Assembly: GCA_934437985.1 (NCBI GenBank)
Contig: CAKSBI010000004.1
Coordinates: 1-64,000, forward strand
Direction: 5' to 3'
Origin: an uncultured Lachnospiraceae bacterium
GTDB taxonomy: Bacteria > Bacillota > Clostridia > Lachnospirales > Lachnospiraceae
DNA: 64,000 bases
Part shown: positions 1 through 8,645 of the stretch, in pieces
Position numbering within the stretch: the stretch's first letter is position 1
Layout: every line of letters starts with the position of its first letter
Program-made: the position numbers and the translations under genes
Notes under the pieces: model-generated
Told to the model about the DNA's origin: nothing
What the model saw: only the letters and a program-made list of their open reading frames with translations
The model's database searches: none

Positions 1-31
1 ATTCCTAATTTCATTTTTATCTTTACCTGTC

Positions 32-60
32 CGAAAACCCTTTATTTATGCGGGTTTTCG
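32..60. other. Perfect 9-bp inverted repeat beside the integrase remnant
   Basis: CGAAAACCC at 32-40 and GGGTTTTCG at 52-60 form a 9-bp stem with an 11-nt loop, just past the 3' end of the broken integrase. Neither side has a clean T run, so it is not a convincing intrinsic terminator. Integrase genes often sit next to their attachment site, so it may lie in or near an att region. That is inference, because the left flank is outside the window. Confidence 0.4.
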
Positions 61-90
61 CCTTTCTATGTTATTTTACTACACAATTTA

Positions 91-1417
91 CTACACAATT
101 TTTAAGGCTTTTTCTATCTTTTCAACTTTCTTTACCTTTTCATCTTCTGTCACATGGACATATAAATTCATGGTAATTCCTACATTAGAATGCCCTAATA
201 TTACTTGCAAGGTTTTAGGACGCATATTCGCTTCAATACACCTTGTAGCCATTGTTGTGCCTTAATACGTGCATTGAGAAACGAGGAATACCAGCTTTAT
301 CACATAACTTAAATAATGTGGTATCATATGCGGAATTTTTTGTAGGTTCGCCTTTTCGATTCAAAAACACAAACTCTGAAAAATCCATATTGATAACTTT
401 AAGACTTTTCACTTTTTCTTTCTGTGTTTTTAATAATTGAATTGCTTCTTCTGTCAAAGGCACATCTCTATACCCAGACTTGCTTTTTGGCTCACCTATT
501 CTCCATTCACCTACAGGATGCCGATACTCCATTGATCGTTGAATATGTACTACTTTCTTCTCAAAATCAATGTCAGACCATTTAAGACCAATCATTTCTC
601 CTGTTCTTAGTCCAGTCTGTAATACAAATGCAAACTGATTGTAATTGCTGCAGTCTTTCGCTACTTCCAAGAACTTCTTCTGTTCGTCTACTGTCAATGC
701 CCTTACTTTCTTTGGTTCTTTACCAATATTGTACTTGACTGCTTTTGTTACTGGGTTCTTTAGTATAACATCGTTCTCAACTGCATCTGAAAACATACAA
801 TACAAAGCAATTCTTGTCTGATAGATTGTTGAAGTCCTATAATTATCCTTCATCTGATTCAGAACATTTTGACAGTGCATCGGCTTTACATCTGATAAAA
901 TCATACTTCCTATACAATCTTTAATGTTATGTTCAAACCTTTCTCTGTAATTCCTTATCGTGTTAGGTCTGATACTATCACCTTTTATATTTTCAATACA
1001 ATACTCAAACCAAGCTGTGACTGTCATATCACCACAAGCATTGATTCCACCATGTTCATCCTTGAACCTAGCGTCTGCATACCAATTACGACATTCTTGT
1101 AACTTCGGAAAATATCTCTGAACGGATTTTCCTGTACGCTTGCTGACAAATCTAGTATAACGATTTCTTAATAACCGGACTTTTTACGCTGAATATTTTT
1201 GTGAGTGTGCTATTCTAAAAACGCAGGCGTAGCGGGCTACGCTGAGGCTTTTAGGATAGTACAATCGCGAAAATAGACAAGTAATAAAGTCCAGTTAATT
1301 AAAAATCGTTATACTAGCTGTGTATAATCCGTCTTTTTGCTGGCATATTCCTACACCAAGCTCTCTTCCTTTTAAATCTTTGCCCGTAAAATCAACCCCT
1401 TTCTGCTGTGTAAGCAT
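91..1417 (-). pseudogene. Tyrosine recombinase/integrase, broken by a frameshift and a MITE-like insertion
   Basis: A phage/ICE-type tyrosine integrase in three pieces. Codons 1417-1318 (MLTQQKGV... through QQKDGLYT) encode the N-terminal arm-type domain. A 158-bp palindromic element follows. The frame resumes at 1151 with RFVSKRTGKSVQRYF and runs through the SAM-like core domain (WFEYCIENIKG) and the catalytic domain (GLRTGEMIGLKWSDI with the first Arg, then HVLRH). Directly after HVLRH one extra base (T at 255/256 on the plus strand) shifts the frame. Removing it restores HTMATRCIEANMRPK, then LQVILGHSNVGITMNLY with the late His and the Tyr nucleophile, ending at the stop at 91-93. Deleting the insert and one CTAG also restores the N-terminal frame (YTARFV). 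The start at 1417 lacks a clear ribosome binding site. Identification is firm; activity is almost certainly lost. Confidence 0.9.
1152..1317. mobile_element. MITE-like palindromic element with CTAG target duplication
   Basis: A 158-bp element (1156-1313) is flanked on both sides by CTAG (1152-1155, 1314-1317). Its ends are inverted repeats starting TATAACGATTT. Read from both ends inward, the arms stay similar over about 78 nt (GGACTTT, CTATTCTAAAA/CTATCCTAAAA) and meet at GCGTAGC-GG-GCTACGC, so the whole element is one imperfect palindrome. It has no reading frame of note. Removing it with one CTAG restores the integrase codons exactly, which shows it is an insertion. The duplication could also be read as TA inside CTAG. 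Mobilisation by an IS transposase in trans is inferred; the family is not assigned. Confidence 0.85.
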
Positions 1418-1439
1418 AAAGAGTTTGATACGGCTTATA

Positions 1440-1468
1440 ATTATATCACAAGTATTGCAATTTTGAAA
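1440..1468 (-). promoter_or_regulatory. Promoter of the integrase remnant
   Basis: On the minus strand TTTCAA (1468-1463), 17 nt, TATAAT (1445-1440), with TGA directly before the -10 box giving an extended -10. It lies about 23 nt upstream of the proposed ATG at 1417, so the leader would be very short. Confidence 0.5.
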
Positions 1469-1607
1469 CTATCAAAATTTTTATAATTCAGCATTTTCTC
1501 CCGCCTACACGCCTTTATATTTCTGCACCAATAATTTACAATAAAATTCAGATGTTCCAATTCTCTTTATATTAAGAAGAGTCATATTTCAACATATTCC
1601 TCTATTA

Positions 1608-1820
1608 TCATTTACAGCAATTTCCATATTCCGGTTGGTTCCCTGATGTCCAATTCTTCGGGTTGGTATCATCCGGTGCAAGTCCTGCGAGAATAGCTTC
1701 ATATTGTTTCACTTTATCATCCATATATTTTGCAGTAGCCTTTGTCGAATTCTCACTGACATGGTAGGAAGATTGTCCAGATACTGCCGGCTGCTCTCCT
1801 TCCTTTATCAGAATGGCCTG
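1608..1820 (-). pseudogene. Orphan C-terminal reading frame, unidentified
   Basis: An open frame of 70 codons with no start codon near its 5' end. It opens after a TAA that overlaps the last codons of the upstream exported-protein gene and ends in TGA at 1608. The translation has protein-like composition: a Ser/Gln-rich start, then KYMDDKVKQYEAILAG, then LAPDDTNPKNWTSG and a terminal NCCK. A GGAAGGAG-like stretch is present but has no usable start at the right distance. It reads like the tail of a longer protein left by rearrangement at the mobile-element edge. I do not recognise the family. From here to 1417 I see only the integrase promoter. Confidence 0.4.
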
Positions 1821-4294
1821 TTACTTCCCGGACCACCCTGACCACCGGGACCGCCCCAGCCTCCCGTGGACTGTCCTGTCTGTACACTTACACTTGTAAA
1901 GGTAAATGAATCCCCTTTTGTAAGCGAATCCATATTACTTCCGTAATAAATCTCATAGGTCTCCCCATGCTTAAATTGTCCACATGACATAACAACGGAC
2001 TGGAACTGTTTGGCTGGTCTTGCTTCCATGATAACATTACCTGAAGTATCTTTTACGACAACGTATGTATCAGCTGCCTGTGACTGTGATAATCTGATAT
2101 TAACCGCAGGCTGTGTGGAGCCATTTGTCGGGGCAACATCCATTCCAACTGCCCCGGCTGCTATAAGTGTACCGCCGGAAATCTCGCATACACAGTCAGA
2201 GCTGTCACCATAATCAAGCGCACCATTTCCAGAGTTAACCGGTCCGTTTACCGTAACAGTTCCACCTTTGAAGAAAATATTACCATTAGAATCAATTCCA
2301 TCTCCCCCGGCATCTACTGTTATTGTTCCGCCATTTATAATAATCTGATACTGGGTATTATTTGCCGATTCGCCCTTGTTGAAGCGGTCACCAAATCCGC
2401 CCCAGCCTCCCGGGCCTCCTGATGTTGTTCCATCATTTCCTCCGGCTGCATTAATTCCGTCATCTCTTGAAGTGATATTAATATTACCATTGTTGATAGT
2501 AATATCACCACTTTCAAGTCCTTCGTAAGATGCGCTTATATTAATCTCTCCATTGTTAATTACAAGACCTGTATCAGAATGAATTCCATCATCACCTGAC
2601 GCAAGTTCAAATGTTCCGCCATCGATCATTATATATCCATTACAGTGGATGGTATCATCTGCGTTGGCAGCATTACCGTCCCATACTGAATTATTAGAAT
2701 TGTATGTTGCAAGTGTATCGACAGCTATGTTACCTGCTGTCTCAGGTACATATATTGTCTTACCCGCCTTAATCCCTTTGTAGCTGGAATCTGAAGTTGA
2801 TGAAGCCGCATTCTTTGTGACAACATTTATACTTTGGGGATTGAGGTAAAGAGTCCTGTAAGCACTTATGCCATCACCATTTTCAGAAACCACCCGATAT
2901 GCTCCGCCATCAATATCAATATTTCCCTCATCTGTAAGCGCAGCATCTTCCGTAATATCATTTTCATCCAGGGTAATCTTTAATCCGTCACCATTAGAAT
3001 GAACCGCTACATTTGCATCCTTAAGTCCAAGATACAGCTTAGAGCTTATTCCATTGTGCCCGGTTGAGCTGTCACCCTCCCCCGATACATTAACTGTAGT
3101 TCCAATAATCTTTGTTCCGTTTGTACATTTGATTCCATTTCCATTTTTAGAAATGATGTTTATAGTTCCTTTTCCATTTATTGTAAGAGGAGCCTGTCTG
3201 CACACGATTCCGGCTGTATATGTCGTAGACGTGCTGTCATCCTTGTCTATACCGGATGCACCTGTATCTGTAAGCGTATTAACCGTACCATCAGAGGCTG
3301 TTATCACTGCCCTTGTAACACTCTTTTTAATAGTAATGATACCCGTGTCTGATGTTGGTGCAGTGTTAACAGATGATGTCATTGCAATACCATCCAGAAT
3401 AATATGTACTGTGCCTTCAGATGCCGTATCAGCATAATCCGCTTCAATAAGCCCATCAATCTGCGTACCCTGTTCAGAATGTATTACATATGTTCCCGGG
3501 GAAGTTATTGTCAGTTTGTTCTTCTTGCTTATCTCATATGTGTCTGTAGTTACCTTAGAGCCTGTTGCAGAAGAAGGCATATTGATCACTGTTGCATTCC
3601 CAGAGGTAACCACTGAATCTGTACCATCATACTGAACCCTTGCAGGTTTTATGTAATCTGACAATGAATCATCGCCTGTATACTGACTGTTACCGGGCGT
3701 TGCCGCCGGCGGAGTGGCTGTAGCATCCGGGGTCGCCGTGGAACCGGCTGTAGTATCCGGGCCGGCCGTAGAACCGGCTGTACCTGAAAGTGACGGAGTT
3801 CCATTTGTGCCATTACCAGTATTGTTATCATCAGTATTATTTATATTATTACTGCCTGTGCCATTATTGACCGTGTTGGCATTACCTGAAGAATCAGAAG
3901 CCGTATTCCCCACTATTTTATATGTATACTTCTTCATATAACTGTCTTTTACTGATCTAAGAGATTTTGCAGATACTTTCAAAGAAGCTTTTACTGCGTA
4001 TACTTTTAAAGTCTTTGTTTTTGTCAATTTAATCTTTTTTGCCTTACCGTTCCTGATGATATTTGAAACAGAAAGCTTTTTTCCTGTTGTGTAATACACT
4101 TTATAGCCTTTTTTTGCCTTTAATTTTACATTTACATTGTTACTGTATGTGCCTGATTTTTTAGAAATGTTGTATCCCTTCACTGAATTCTTTGGCAGCG
4201 CAAAACCGCTTGCATTCTTACTACCGGTAAACATCATACCTGCCACAAGTGCACTTACAAGACATATACCGGTCACTTTTTTCATTTTTCCCAT
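1808..4294 (-). CDS. Secreted carbohydrate-binding beta-helix protein (Cthe_2159-like)
   Basis: An exported protein of 828 residues. Start at 4294 (MGKMKKVTGICLVSALVAG) because AGGAGG lies 6 nt upstream; the frame is open for 11 more codons without a ribosome site. A lipid-free signal peptide comes first, then at about 40-120 a chitobiase-C-terminal-like module (YKVYYTTGK... TLKVYAVK), a Thr/Asn/Gly/Pro linker to about 210, and a long right-handed beta-helix-like region full of short rungs such as GDITINNGNINITSRDDG and GDDGIHSDTG. This matches the Cthe_2159 carbohydrate-binding family (DUF4353), whose studied member binds cellulose/pectin. The C-terminus is Gly-rich (GGWGGPGGQGGPG). There is no sortase motif. 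Likely role: cell-surface polysaccharide binding. The catalytic status of the family is unsettled. Confidence 0.85.
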   Translation of the reverse strand: MGKMKKVTGICLVSALVAGMMFTGSKNASGFALPKNSVKGYNISKKSGTYSNNVNVKLKAKKGYKVYYTTGKKLSVSNIIRNGKAKKIKLTKTKTLKVYAVKASLKVSAKSLRSVKDSYMKKYTYKIVGNTASDSSGNANTVNNGTGSNNINNTDDNNTGNGTNGTPSLSGTAGSTAGPDTTAGSTATPDATATPPAATPGNSQYTGDDSLSDYIKPARVQYDGTDSVVTSGNATVINMPSSATGSKVTTDTYEISKKNKLTITSPGTYVIHSEQGTQIDGLIEADYADTASEGTVHIILDGIAMTSSVNTAPTSDTGIITIKKSVTRAVITASDGTVNTLTDTGASGIDKDDSTSTTYTAGIVCRQAPLTINGKGTINIISKNGNGIKCTNGTKIIGTTVNVSGEGDSSTGHNGISSKLYLGLKDANVAVHSNGDGLKITLDENDITEDAALTDEGNIDIDGGAYRVVSENGDGISAYRTLYLNPQSINVVTKNAASSTSDSSYKGIKAGKTIYVPETAGNIAVDTLATYNSNNSVWDGNAANADDTIHCNGYIMIDGGTFELASGDDGIHSDTGLVINNGEINISASYEGLESGDITINNGNINITSRDDGINAAGGNDGTTSGGPGGWGGFGDRFNKGESANNTQYQIIINGGTITVDAGGDGIDSNGNIFFKGGTVTVNGPVNSGNGALDYGDSSDCVCEISGGTLIAAGAVGMDVAPTNGSTQPAVNIRLSQSQAADTYVVVKDTSGNVIMEARPAKQFQSVVMSCGQFKHGETYEIYYGSNMDSLTKGDSFTFTSVSVQTGQSTGGWGGPGGQGGPGSNRPF

Positions 4295-4567
4295 AAAAAA
4301 CCTCCTATAATGATGCCATGATATCATTGGAACATTGCAACTATTATAAGAGGCAAATGTGAAAATAATACGAAATGATTGTGAAATTATCCTTTAAAAG
4401 TAAACAGCCATAACACTTACAGGCCGGGCACACCAGATATTGTCTCCTCCATCCAATTACCTACAATATTCGCAAGCTTCATTCTCTGTCCGACAAAGCT
4501 ATGATATGCCGGTTATATGCCACAAATTTATATTTATTCTTAATTTTGTTTTTCCGTCTCCAAGCAC
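4295..4567. other. Intergenic: weak promoter signals and a 21-codon frame
   Basis: On the minus strand a TATAAT box (4348-4343) precedes the exported-protein gene, but no good -35 is found 16-18 nt upstream. A minus-strand frame of 21 codons starting MKLANIVGNW lies in the middle without a ribosome binding site and looks vestigial or fortuitous. Nothing else was recognised. Confidence 0.35.
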
Positions 4568-4603
4568 CAAAAAAGTACCGCAATCGTTGTGATTACGGTA
4601 CTT
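4568..4603 (-). terminator. Intrinsic terminator of the GGGtGRT operon
   Basis: AAGTACCG at 4573-4580 pairs with CGGTACTT at 4596-4603, extended inward by AATC/GATT. On the minus strand the stem is followed by a T run. Confidence 0.85.
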
Positions 4604-4639
4604 CCTGGTTTTAACGTCTTTTCAATTTGTAAAGTCTAC

Positions 4640-5659
4640 TTAGAACTTACCTTCCTTAGCTGCTTCCTCAATACTAACAGCAACAGCAACAGTCATACCA
4701 ACCATTGGGTTGTTACCTGCACCGATAAGTCCCATCATCTCAACGTGAGCCGGAACTGATGATGAACCTGCAAACTGTGCATCACTGTGCATACGTCCCA
4801 TAGTATCTGTCATACCATATGAAGCAGGACCTGCAGCCATGTTATCAGGATGAAGTGTACGTCCTGTACCACCACCTGAAGCAACTGAGAAGTACTTCTT
4901 ACCTTTCTCAATACATTCCTTCTTGTATGTTCCTGCTACCGGATGCTGGAAACGTGTTGGGTTGGTTGAGTTACCTGTGATCGATACGTCAACTCCCTCT
5001 TTCCACATGATGGCAACACCCTCACATACATCGTTAGCGCCATAGCAGTTAACCTTTGCACGCGGGCTCTCAGGATCCTTTGAGTAGCACTTGCGGAATA
5101 CTTCCTTAACTTCATTCTTATATGGGTCGTACTCTGTCTCTACGAATGTAAATCCGTTAATACGTGAAATAATCTGTGCAGCGTCCTTTCCAAGACCATT
5201 AAGGATAACCCTGAGAGGCTTCTTACGTACCTTGTTAGCCTTCTCTGCAATACCGATAGCACCTTCTGCTGCTGCGAATGACTCATGTCCTGCAAGGAAT
5301 GCAAAACACTCTGTCTCTTCCTCAAGGAGCATCTTACCAAGGTTACCGTGTCCAAGACCTACCTTACGTGTGTCTGCAACTGAACCCGGGATACAGAATG
5401 CCTGAAGTCCCTCACCAATTGCTGCAGCTGCATCTGCTGCTCTCTTACAACCCTTTTTAATTGCGATAGCTGCTCCTACTGTGTAAGCCCAGCATGCATT
5501 TTCAAAACAAATCGGCTGAATGCCTTTAACCATATCATATACATTAAGTCCGGCGTCCTTAGTGATCTTCTCAGCCTCTTCTATGGAAGAGATACCGTAA
5601 TCGCCTAATACTTTATTAATCTGGTCAATTCTTCTTTCATATGATTCAAATAAAGCCAT
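4640..5659 (-). CDS. GGGtGRT protein, function unknown
   Basis: A soluble 339-residue protein with the family's eponymous signature GGGTGRT (in FSVASGGGTGRTLHPDN, about residue 265), plus conserved blocks GLGHGNLGKMLL and CFAFLAGHESFAAAEG. Start at 5659 with AGGAGG 11 nt upstream. It is 17 nt downstream of the NifU-like scaffold gene and shares its promoter and terminator. This pairing is known in anaerobic Firmicutes and suggests a link to Fe-S or redox chemistry, but no activity is established. Cys and His residues are scattered rather than in a CxxC cluster. Family assignment is firm; function is not. Confidence 0.9.
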   Translation of the reverse strand: MALFESYERRIDQINKVLGDYGISSIEEAEKITKDAGLNVYDMVKGIQPICFENACWAYTVGAAIAIKKGCKRAADAAAAIGEGLQAFCIPGSVADTRKVGLGHGNLGKMLLEEETECFAFLAGHESFAAAEGAIGIAEKANKVRKKPLRVILNGLGKDAAQIISRINGFTFVETEYDPYKNEVKEVFRKCYSKDPESPRAKVNCYGANDVCEGVAIMWKEGVDVSITGNSTNPTRFQHPVAGTYKKECIEKGKKYFSVASGGGTGRTLHPDNMAAGPASYGMTDTMGRMHSDAQFAGSSSVPAHVEMMGLIGAGNNPMVGMTVAVAVSIEEAAKEGKF

Positions 5660-5676
5660 TTTTTCTCTCCTCCTTA

Positions 5677-6381
5677 TTATTTAACTTCTTCGTCTGTTCT
5701 AGGATCAATGATCTTAACTGCATCAGCAACTCTTCCATACTGTCCACAAGCCTTCTCATAAGCCGTGTTAGGATCGTCACCCTTCTTGATGAAGTCTGTC
5801 ATCTTGCCAAGACTTACGAACTTATAACCAATAATCTCATTATCCTCGTCAAGTGCGATACCTGTTACATAACCCTCAGCCATCTCAAGGTAACGAGGTC
5901 CCTTTGCCTTAGTACCATACATAGTACCAACCTGTGAACGAAGTCCTTTACCGAGATCCTCAAGACCTGCTCCAACCGGAAGTCCTTCCTCTGAAAAAGC
6001 CGACTGGCTGCGGCCATATACGATCTGCAGGAATAATTCCCTCATAGCTGTGTTGATAGCATCACATACAAGGTCTGTATTAAGTGCCTCAAGAACTGTT
6101 CTGCCGGGAAGGATTTCAGATGCCATAGCTGCTGAATGAGTCATTCCTGAACATCCAATAGTCTCAACGAGAGCCTCCTCAATGATACCGTTTTTTACAT
6201 TTAATGAAAGCTTACATGCACCCTGCTGTGGAGCACACCATCCAATACCATGTGTAAAACCTGAAATGTCTTTAACATCTTTAGCTTTTACCCACTTTGC
6301 TTCTTCCGGAATAGGTGCGCAGCCATGTGATACGCCCTGGGCAACCGGACACATTTCTTCTACTTCTTTTGAATAAATCAT
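5677..6381 (-). CDS. NifU-like iron-sulfur cluster assembly scaffold protein
   Basis: Start at 6381 (MIYSKEVEEMCPVAQGVSHG): AAAGGAG lies 8 nt upstream, while the upstream in-frame ATG at 6411 has none. The 234-residue product carries the NifU/IscU N-terminal fold with GIGWCAPQQGACKLSLNV (about 45-60) and ETIGCSGMTHSAAMASEIL, and lacks the usual C-terminal NFU CxxC domain. Candidate cluster ligands are the Cys of WCAPQQGAC, of IGCSG and of KACGQYG. It is the first gene of a two-gene operon with the GGGtGRT protein, under its own sigma-A-like promoter. No desulfurase gene is nearby, so the partner enzyme must be encoded elsewhere. Confidence 0.85.
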   Translation of the reverse strand: MIYSKEVEEMCPVAQGVSHGCAPIPEEAKWVKAKDVKDISGFTHGIGWCAPQQGACKLSLNVKNGIIEEALVETIGCSGMTHSAAMASEILPGRTVLEALNTDLVCDAINTAMRELFLQIVYGRSQSAFSEEGLPVGAGLEDLGKGLRSQVGTMYGTKAKGPRYLEMAEGYVTGIALDEDNEIIGYKFVSLGKMTDFIKKGDDPNTAYEKACGQYGRVADAVKIIDPRTDEEVK

Positions 6382-6440
6382 GTTGAAACTCCTTTCATCA
6401 TTATAATTCATATAATATGTTCATTATTAAACCTTATATA

Positions 6441-6469
6441 GAATACAATATTGTCGACATTTTGTCAAT
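6441..6469 (-). promoter_or_regulatory. Promoter of the NifU-like/GGGtGRT operon
   Basis: Minus strand TTGACA (6469-6464), 17 nt, TATTCT (6446-6441). The -35 box overlaps the stop codon of the upstream membrane-protein gene. Confidence 0.75.
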
Positions 6470-8645
6470 TATGCGGTCTGCTTAAATTAATGCCGATTCC
6501 TGTAGAACGACAACATGTAACTACCAGCAGAAATTGTACTGCACATATACAGCAAAACAGCAGAACATACATCATATCTGACATAATAATACCGCTTTCC
6601 TCATTATATACATTAAATGCAAGTGCACAATTAGTATCAGCATCACCCACCCTGAGCCCTGTGCCTTTGTACGGATTCATTTCCAGTCCATCCATCATAA
6701 GCACTTTAAGGGCTTCCGGGTCACTGCCAGAGCCATCAATTACAAGAGAATAATCTCCGGCACCACCACTGTATCTCATATAATACCAGCCCCTCCCGGA
6801 CAGACTTTCCTGATCCACAACATCATTCTGAACACAGTTTCCGTCCTTATATAATGACAGCTTATAATTATAATCAGGGTTATATGTATCAGACGGCCTG
6901 AACCGGACCTGGATGACATTAAAGGGCTTATCAGCTTTAAATACCTGTTCAACATTTTTTCCCTTATCAAAAACACCATTTATCTCTGCCAGCCTGTTTT
7001 CATAGTGATAAAATGAATTATCATGTGTAATATGTGCATTGTCTGTCAGATACGGCTTATCAGTAATAAGGCAGATGTCCGATATAATAAACATTACAGC
7101 TGCAAATATAACAAAAGGCCTCACTGCTTTTTCTGATACCCCGGCAGCACCCGGCATTTTTCCGTTTATTATATTTACATATTTTTCCTTACAAATGTTA
7201 AAACCACTTTCCATCAGAATTACAAGCACCGGAACAAAACATATATTATGCTTTCTGTTGGTTTCCCACAGCATCAGGAAAACCATTATCCCAAGCATTG
7301 TAAGCACAACAGGGTATATATTATCAAGGTCATTTTTTCTTAACAGGCTGACAAGCAGGTATAATGTCATGAACAGGCTGATGACCCTGAATATCTGGCA
7401 ATACATTATCAGCCAGAAGTTATTCTGCCCATAGATTATCTCAAATGCGCTGCTATATTCTACAGCACTTGAATTAAGGGTATTGTAGCTGTCAGTTCCG
7501 ACACCCCATATCTCACCCAGCTTATCGGCATACAAAATCACAAGTCCGCCTATACCAAGATCAGATAAACGCCCACCTATCATCTCCACATTTCCACGGA
7601 CTTTTTCAGACTTCGTGTGGAAGCTTTTTGTGTACTCAATATCATCTCTGTTAACAAATCCCCATCTGCTTTTATTAAGCCCCATCATAACCCAGTGCGT
7701 TGCAGGAAAGCCCCCGGCACATTCCCTGTCTTTCAGGTGCTGCTTAACAACAGCATTGCCCCCCATTATACATACAAGCATAACTACGATAACACCTGCC
7801 AGCACGATACAGAACCTGAAATCCCTTTTTTTCATCAGTATGTATATAACAGCTGCTATCACCGCAATAACTGTAGTCGGCCTCATCAGTGTGCCAAATG
7901 CACCACAGATGACCAGTCCTGCCGCATTAATAAAAAACTGCTTACTGCCTGCATTATATTTTAATATGCGGATTGCAAAATACAATATCCAGATGACAAA
8001 TGGTGCACTGAATGTGTTAGTATAAGGAAAGCTTACAAATAAATATGTGGTAGGGCAGAGTGACAGGAAATACAGCACTCCAAGCGCACGCTTCCTGCCA
8101 TACAACAGGTTTACAACACGAAAACACCCAAACACAGCAAGGTCAATACATACAATATTCAAAATTACTGCCGAATACAGATAATCGGCACCGGTAAGCC
8201 TTACTATCCTGAAATAATAATACATTAAAACCGTAAAAAAATAATTATTAGTATAACGTTCATAATACTCTGTCGTATTGTCCAGGATTCCATGGTGATT
8301 CCGTGTCATTGCTATTGCTTCATCTATTGTCGTAAAACAGTCTGTAATAGGATTAATATGTATTCCCGACAGCAACAACTGAAGTATAACAATAACCCCG
8401 AAAATAATTCCTGCTGCAAATAAGCTCCGTGACAGGTCTGTAACTTTTCTATATCCATAATATAGCAGAACCCCTGCCAGAATGCTTCCTGCAATAATAT
8501 ACATGGCATAGCTTACCACAGAACCCGGAAATGGCTTATCACGTTCCAATATCCTTACGGCTGAAAATGACGCTGCCACCAGGACAAGCGCAAAAAGCAG
8601 CCCCAGAGAAAACCGGTAAAATCTCCGGCTAATTCTTTCTGACAA
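6465..8645 (-). CDS. Polytopic membrane protein, glycosyltransferase GT-C-like
   Basis: 726 residues with about 10-12 hydrophobic segments in the N-terminal two thirds (VVSYAMYIIAGSILAGVLLY, GIIFGVIVILQLLLSG and others), a loop containing DNTTEYYERYTNNYFFTVLM, and an extracellular-looking C-terminal domain of about 170 residues ending in a last membrane helix. The layout resembles GT-C (PMT/ArnT-like) glycosyltransferases; the substrate is unknown. It begins at TTG (8645), overlaps the previous gene by 17 nt and has AGGTGG 5 nt upstream, so translation is probably coupled. Sugar-nucleotide chemistry upstream fits a role in surface glycan or glycolipid synthesis. Function is inference. Confidence 0.65.
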   Translation of the reverse strand: MSERISRRFYRFSLGLLFALVLVAASFSAVRILERDKPFPGSVVSYAMYIIAGSILAGVLLYYGYRKVTDLSRSLFAAGIIFGVIVILQLLLSGIHINPITDCFTTIDEAIAMTRNHHGILDNTTEYYERYTNNYFFTVLMYYYFRIVRLTGADYLYSAVILNIVCIDLAVFGCFRVVNLLYGRKRALGVLYFLSLCPTTYLFVSFPYTNTFSAPFVIWILYFAIRILKYNAGSKQFFINAAGLVICGAFGTLMRPTTVIAVIAAVIYILMKKRDFRFCIVLAGVIVVMLVCIMGGNAVVKQHLKDRECAGGFPATHWVMMGLNKSRWGFVNRDDIEYTKSFHTKSEKVRGNVEMIGGRLSDLGIGGLVILYADKLGEIWGVGTDSYNTLNSSAVEYSSAFEIIYGQNNFWLIMYCQIFRVISLFMTLYLLVSLLRKNDLDNIYPVVLTMLGIMVFLMLWETNRKHNICFVPVLVILMESGFNICKEKYVNIINGKMPGAAGVSEKAVRPFVIFAAVMFIISDICLITDKPYLTDNAHITHDNSFYHYENRLAEINGVFDKGKNVEQVFKADKPFNVIQVRFRPSDTYNPDYNYKLSLYKDGNCVQNDVVDQESLSGRGWYYMRYSGGAGDYSLVIDGSGSDPEALKVLMMDGLEMNPYKGTGLRVGDADTNCALAFNVYNEESGIIMSDMMYVLLFCCICAVQFLLVVTCCRSTGIGINLSRPHN

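Noticed and set aside
233..1027. Intact 264-residue integrase
   Set aside because: The frame ends by a frameshift directly after HVLRH and begins after its true N-terminus; homologous codons continue on both sides, so it is a pseudogene.
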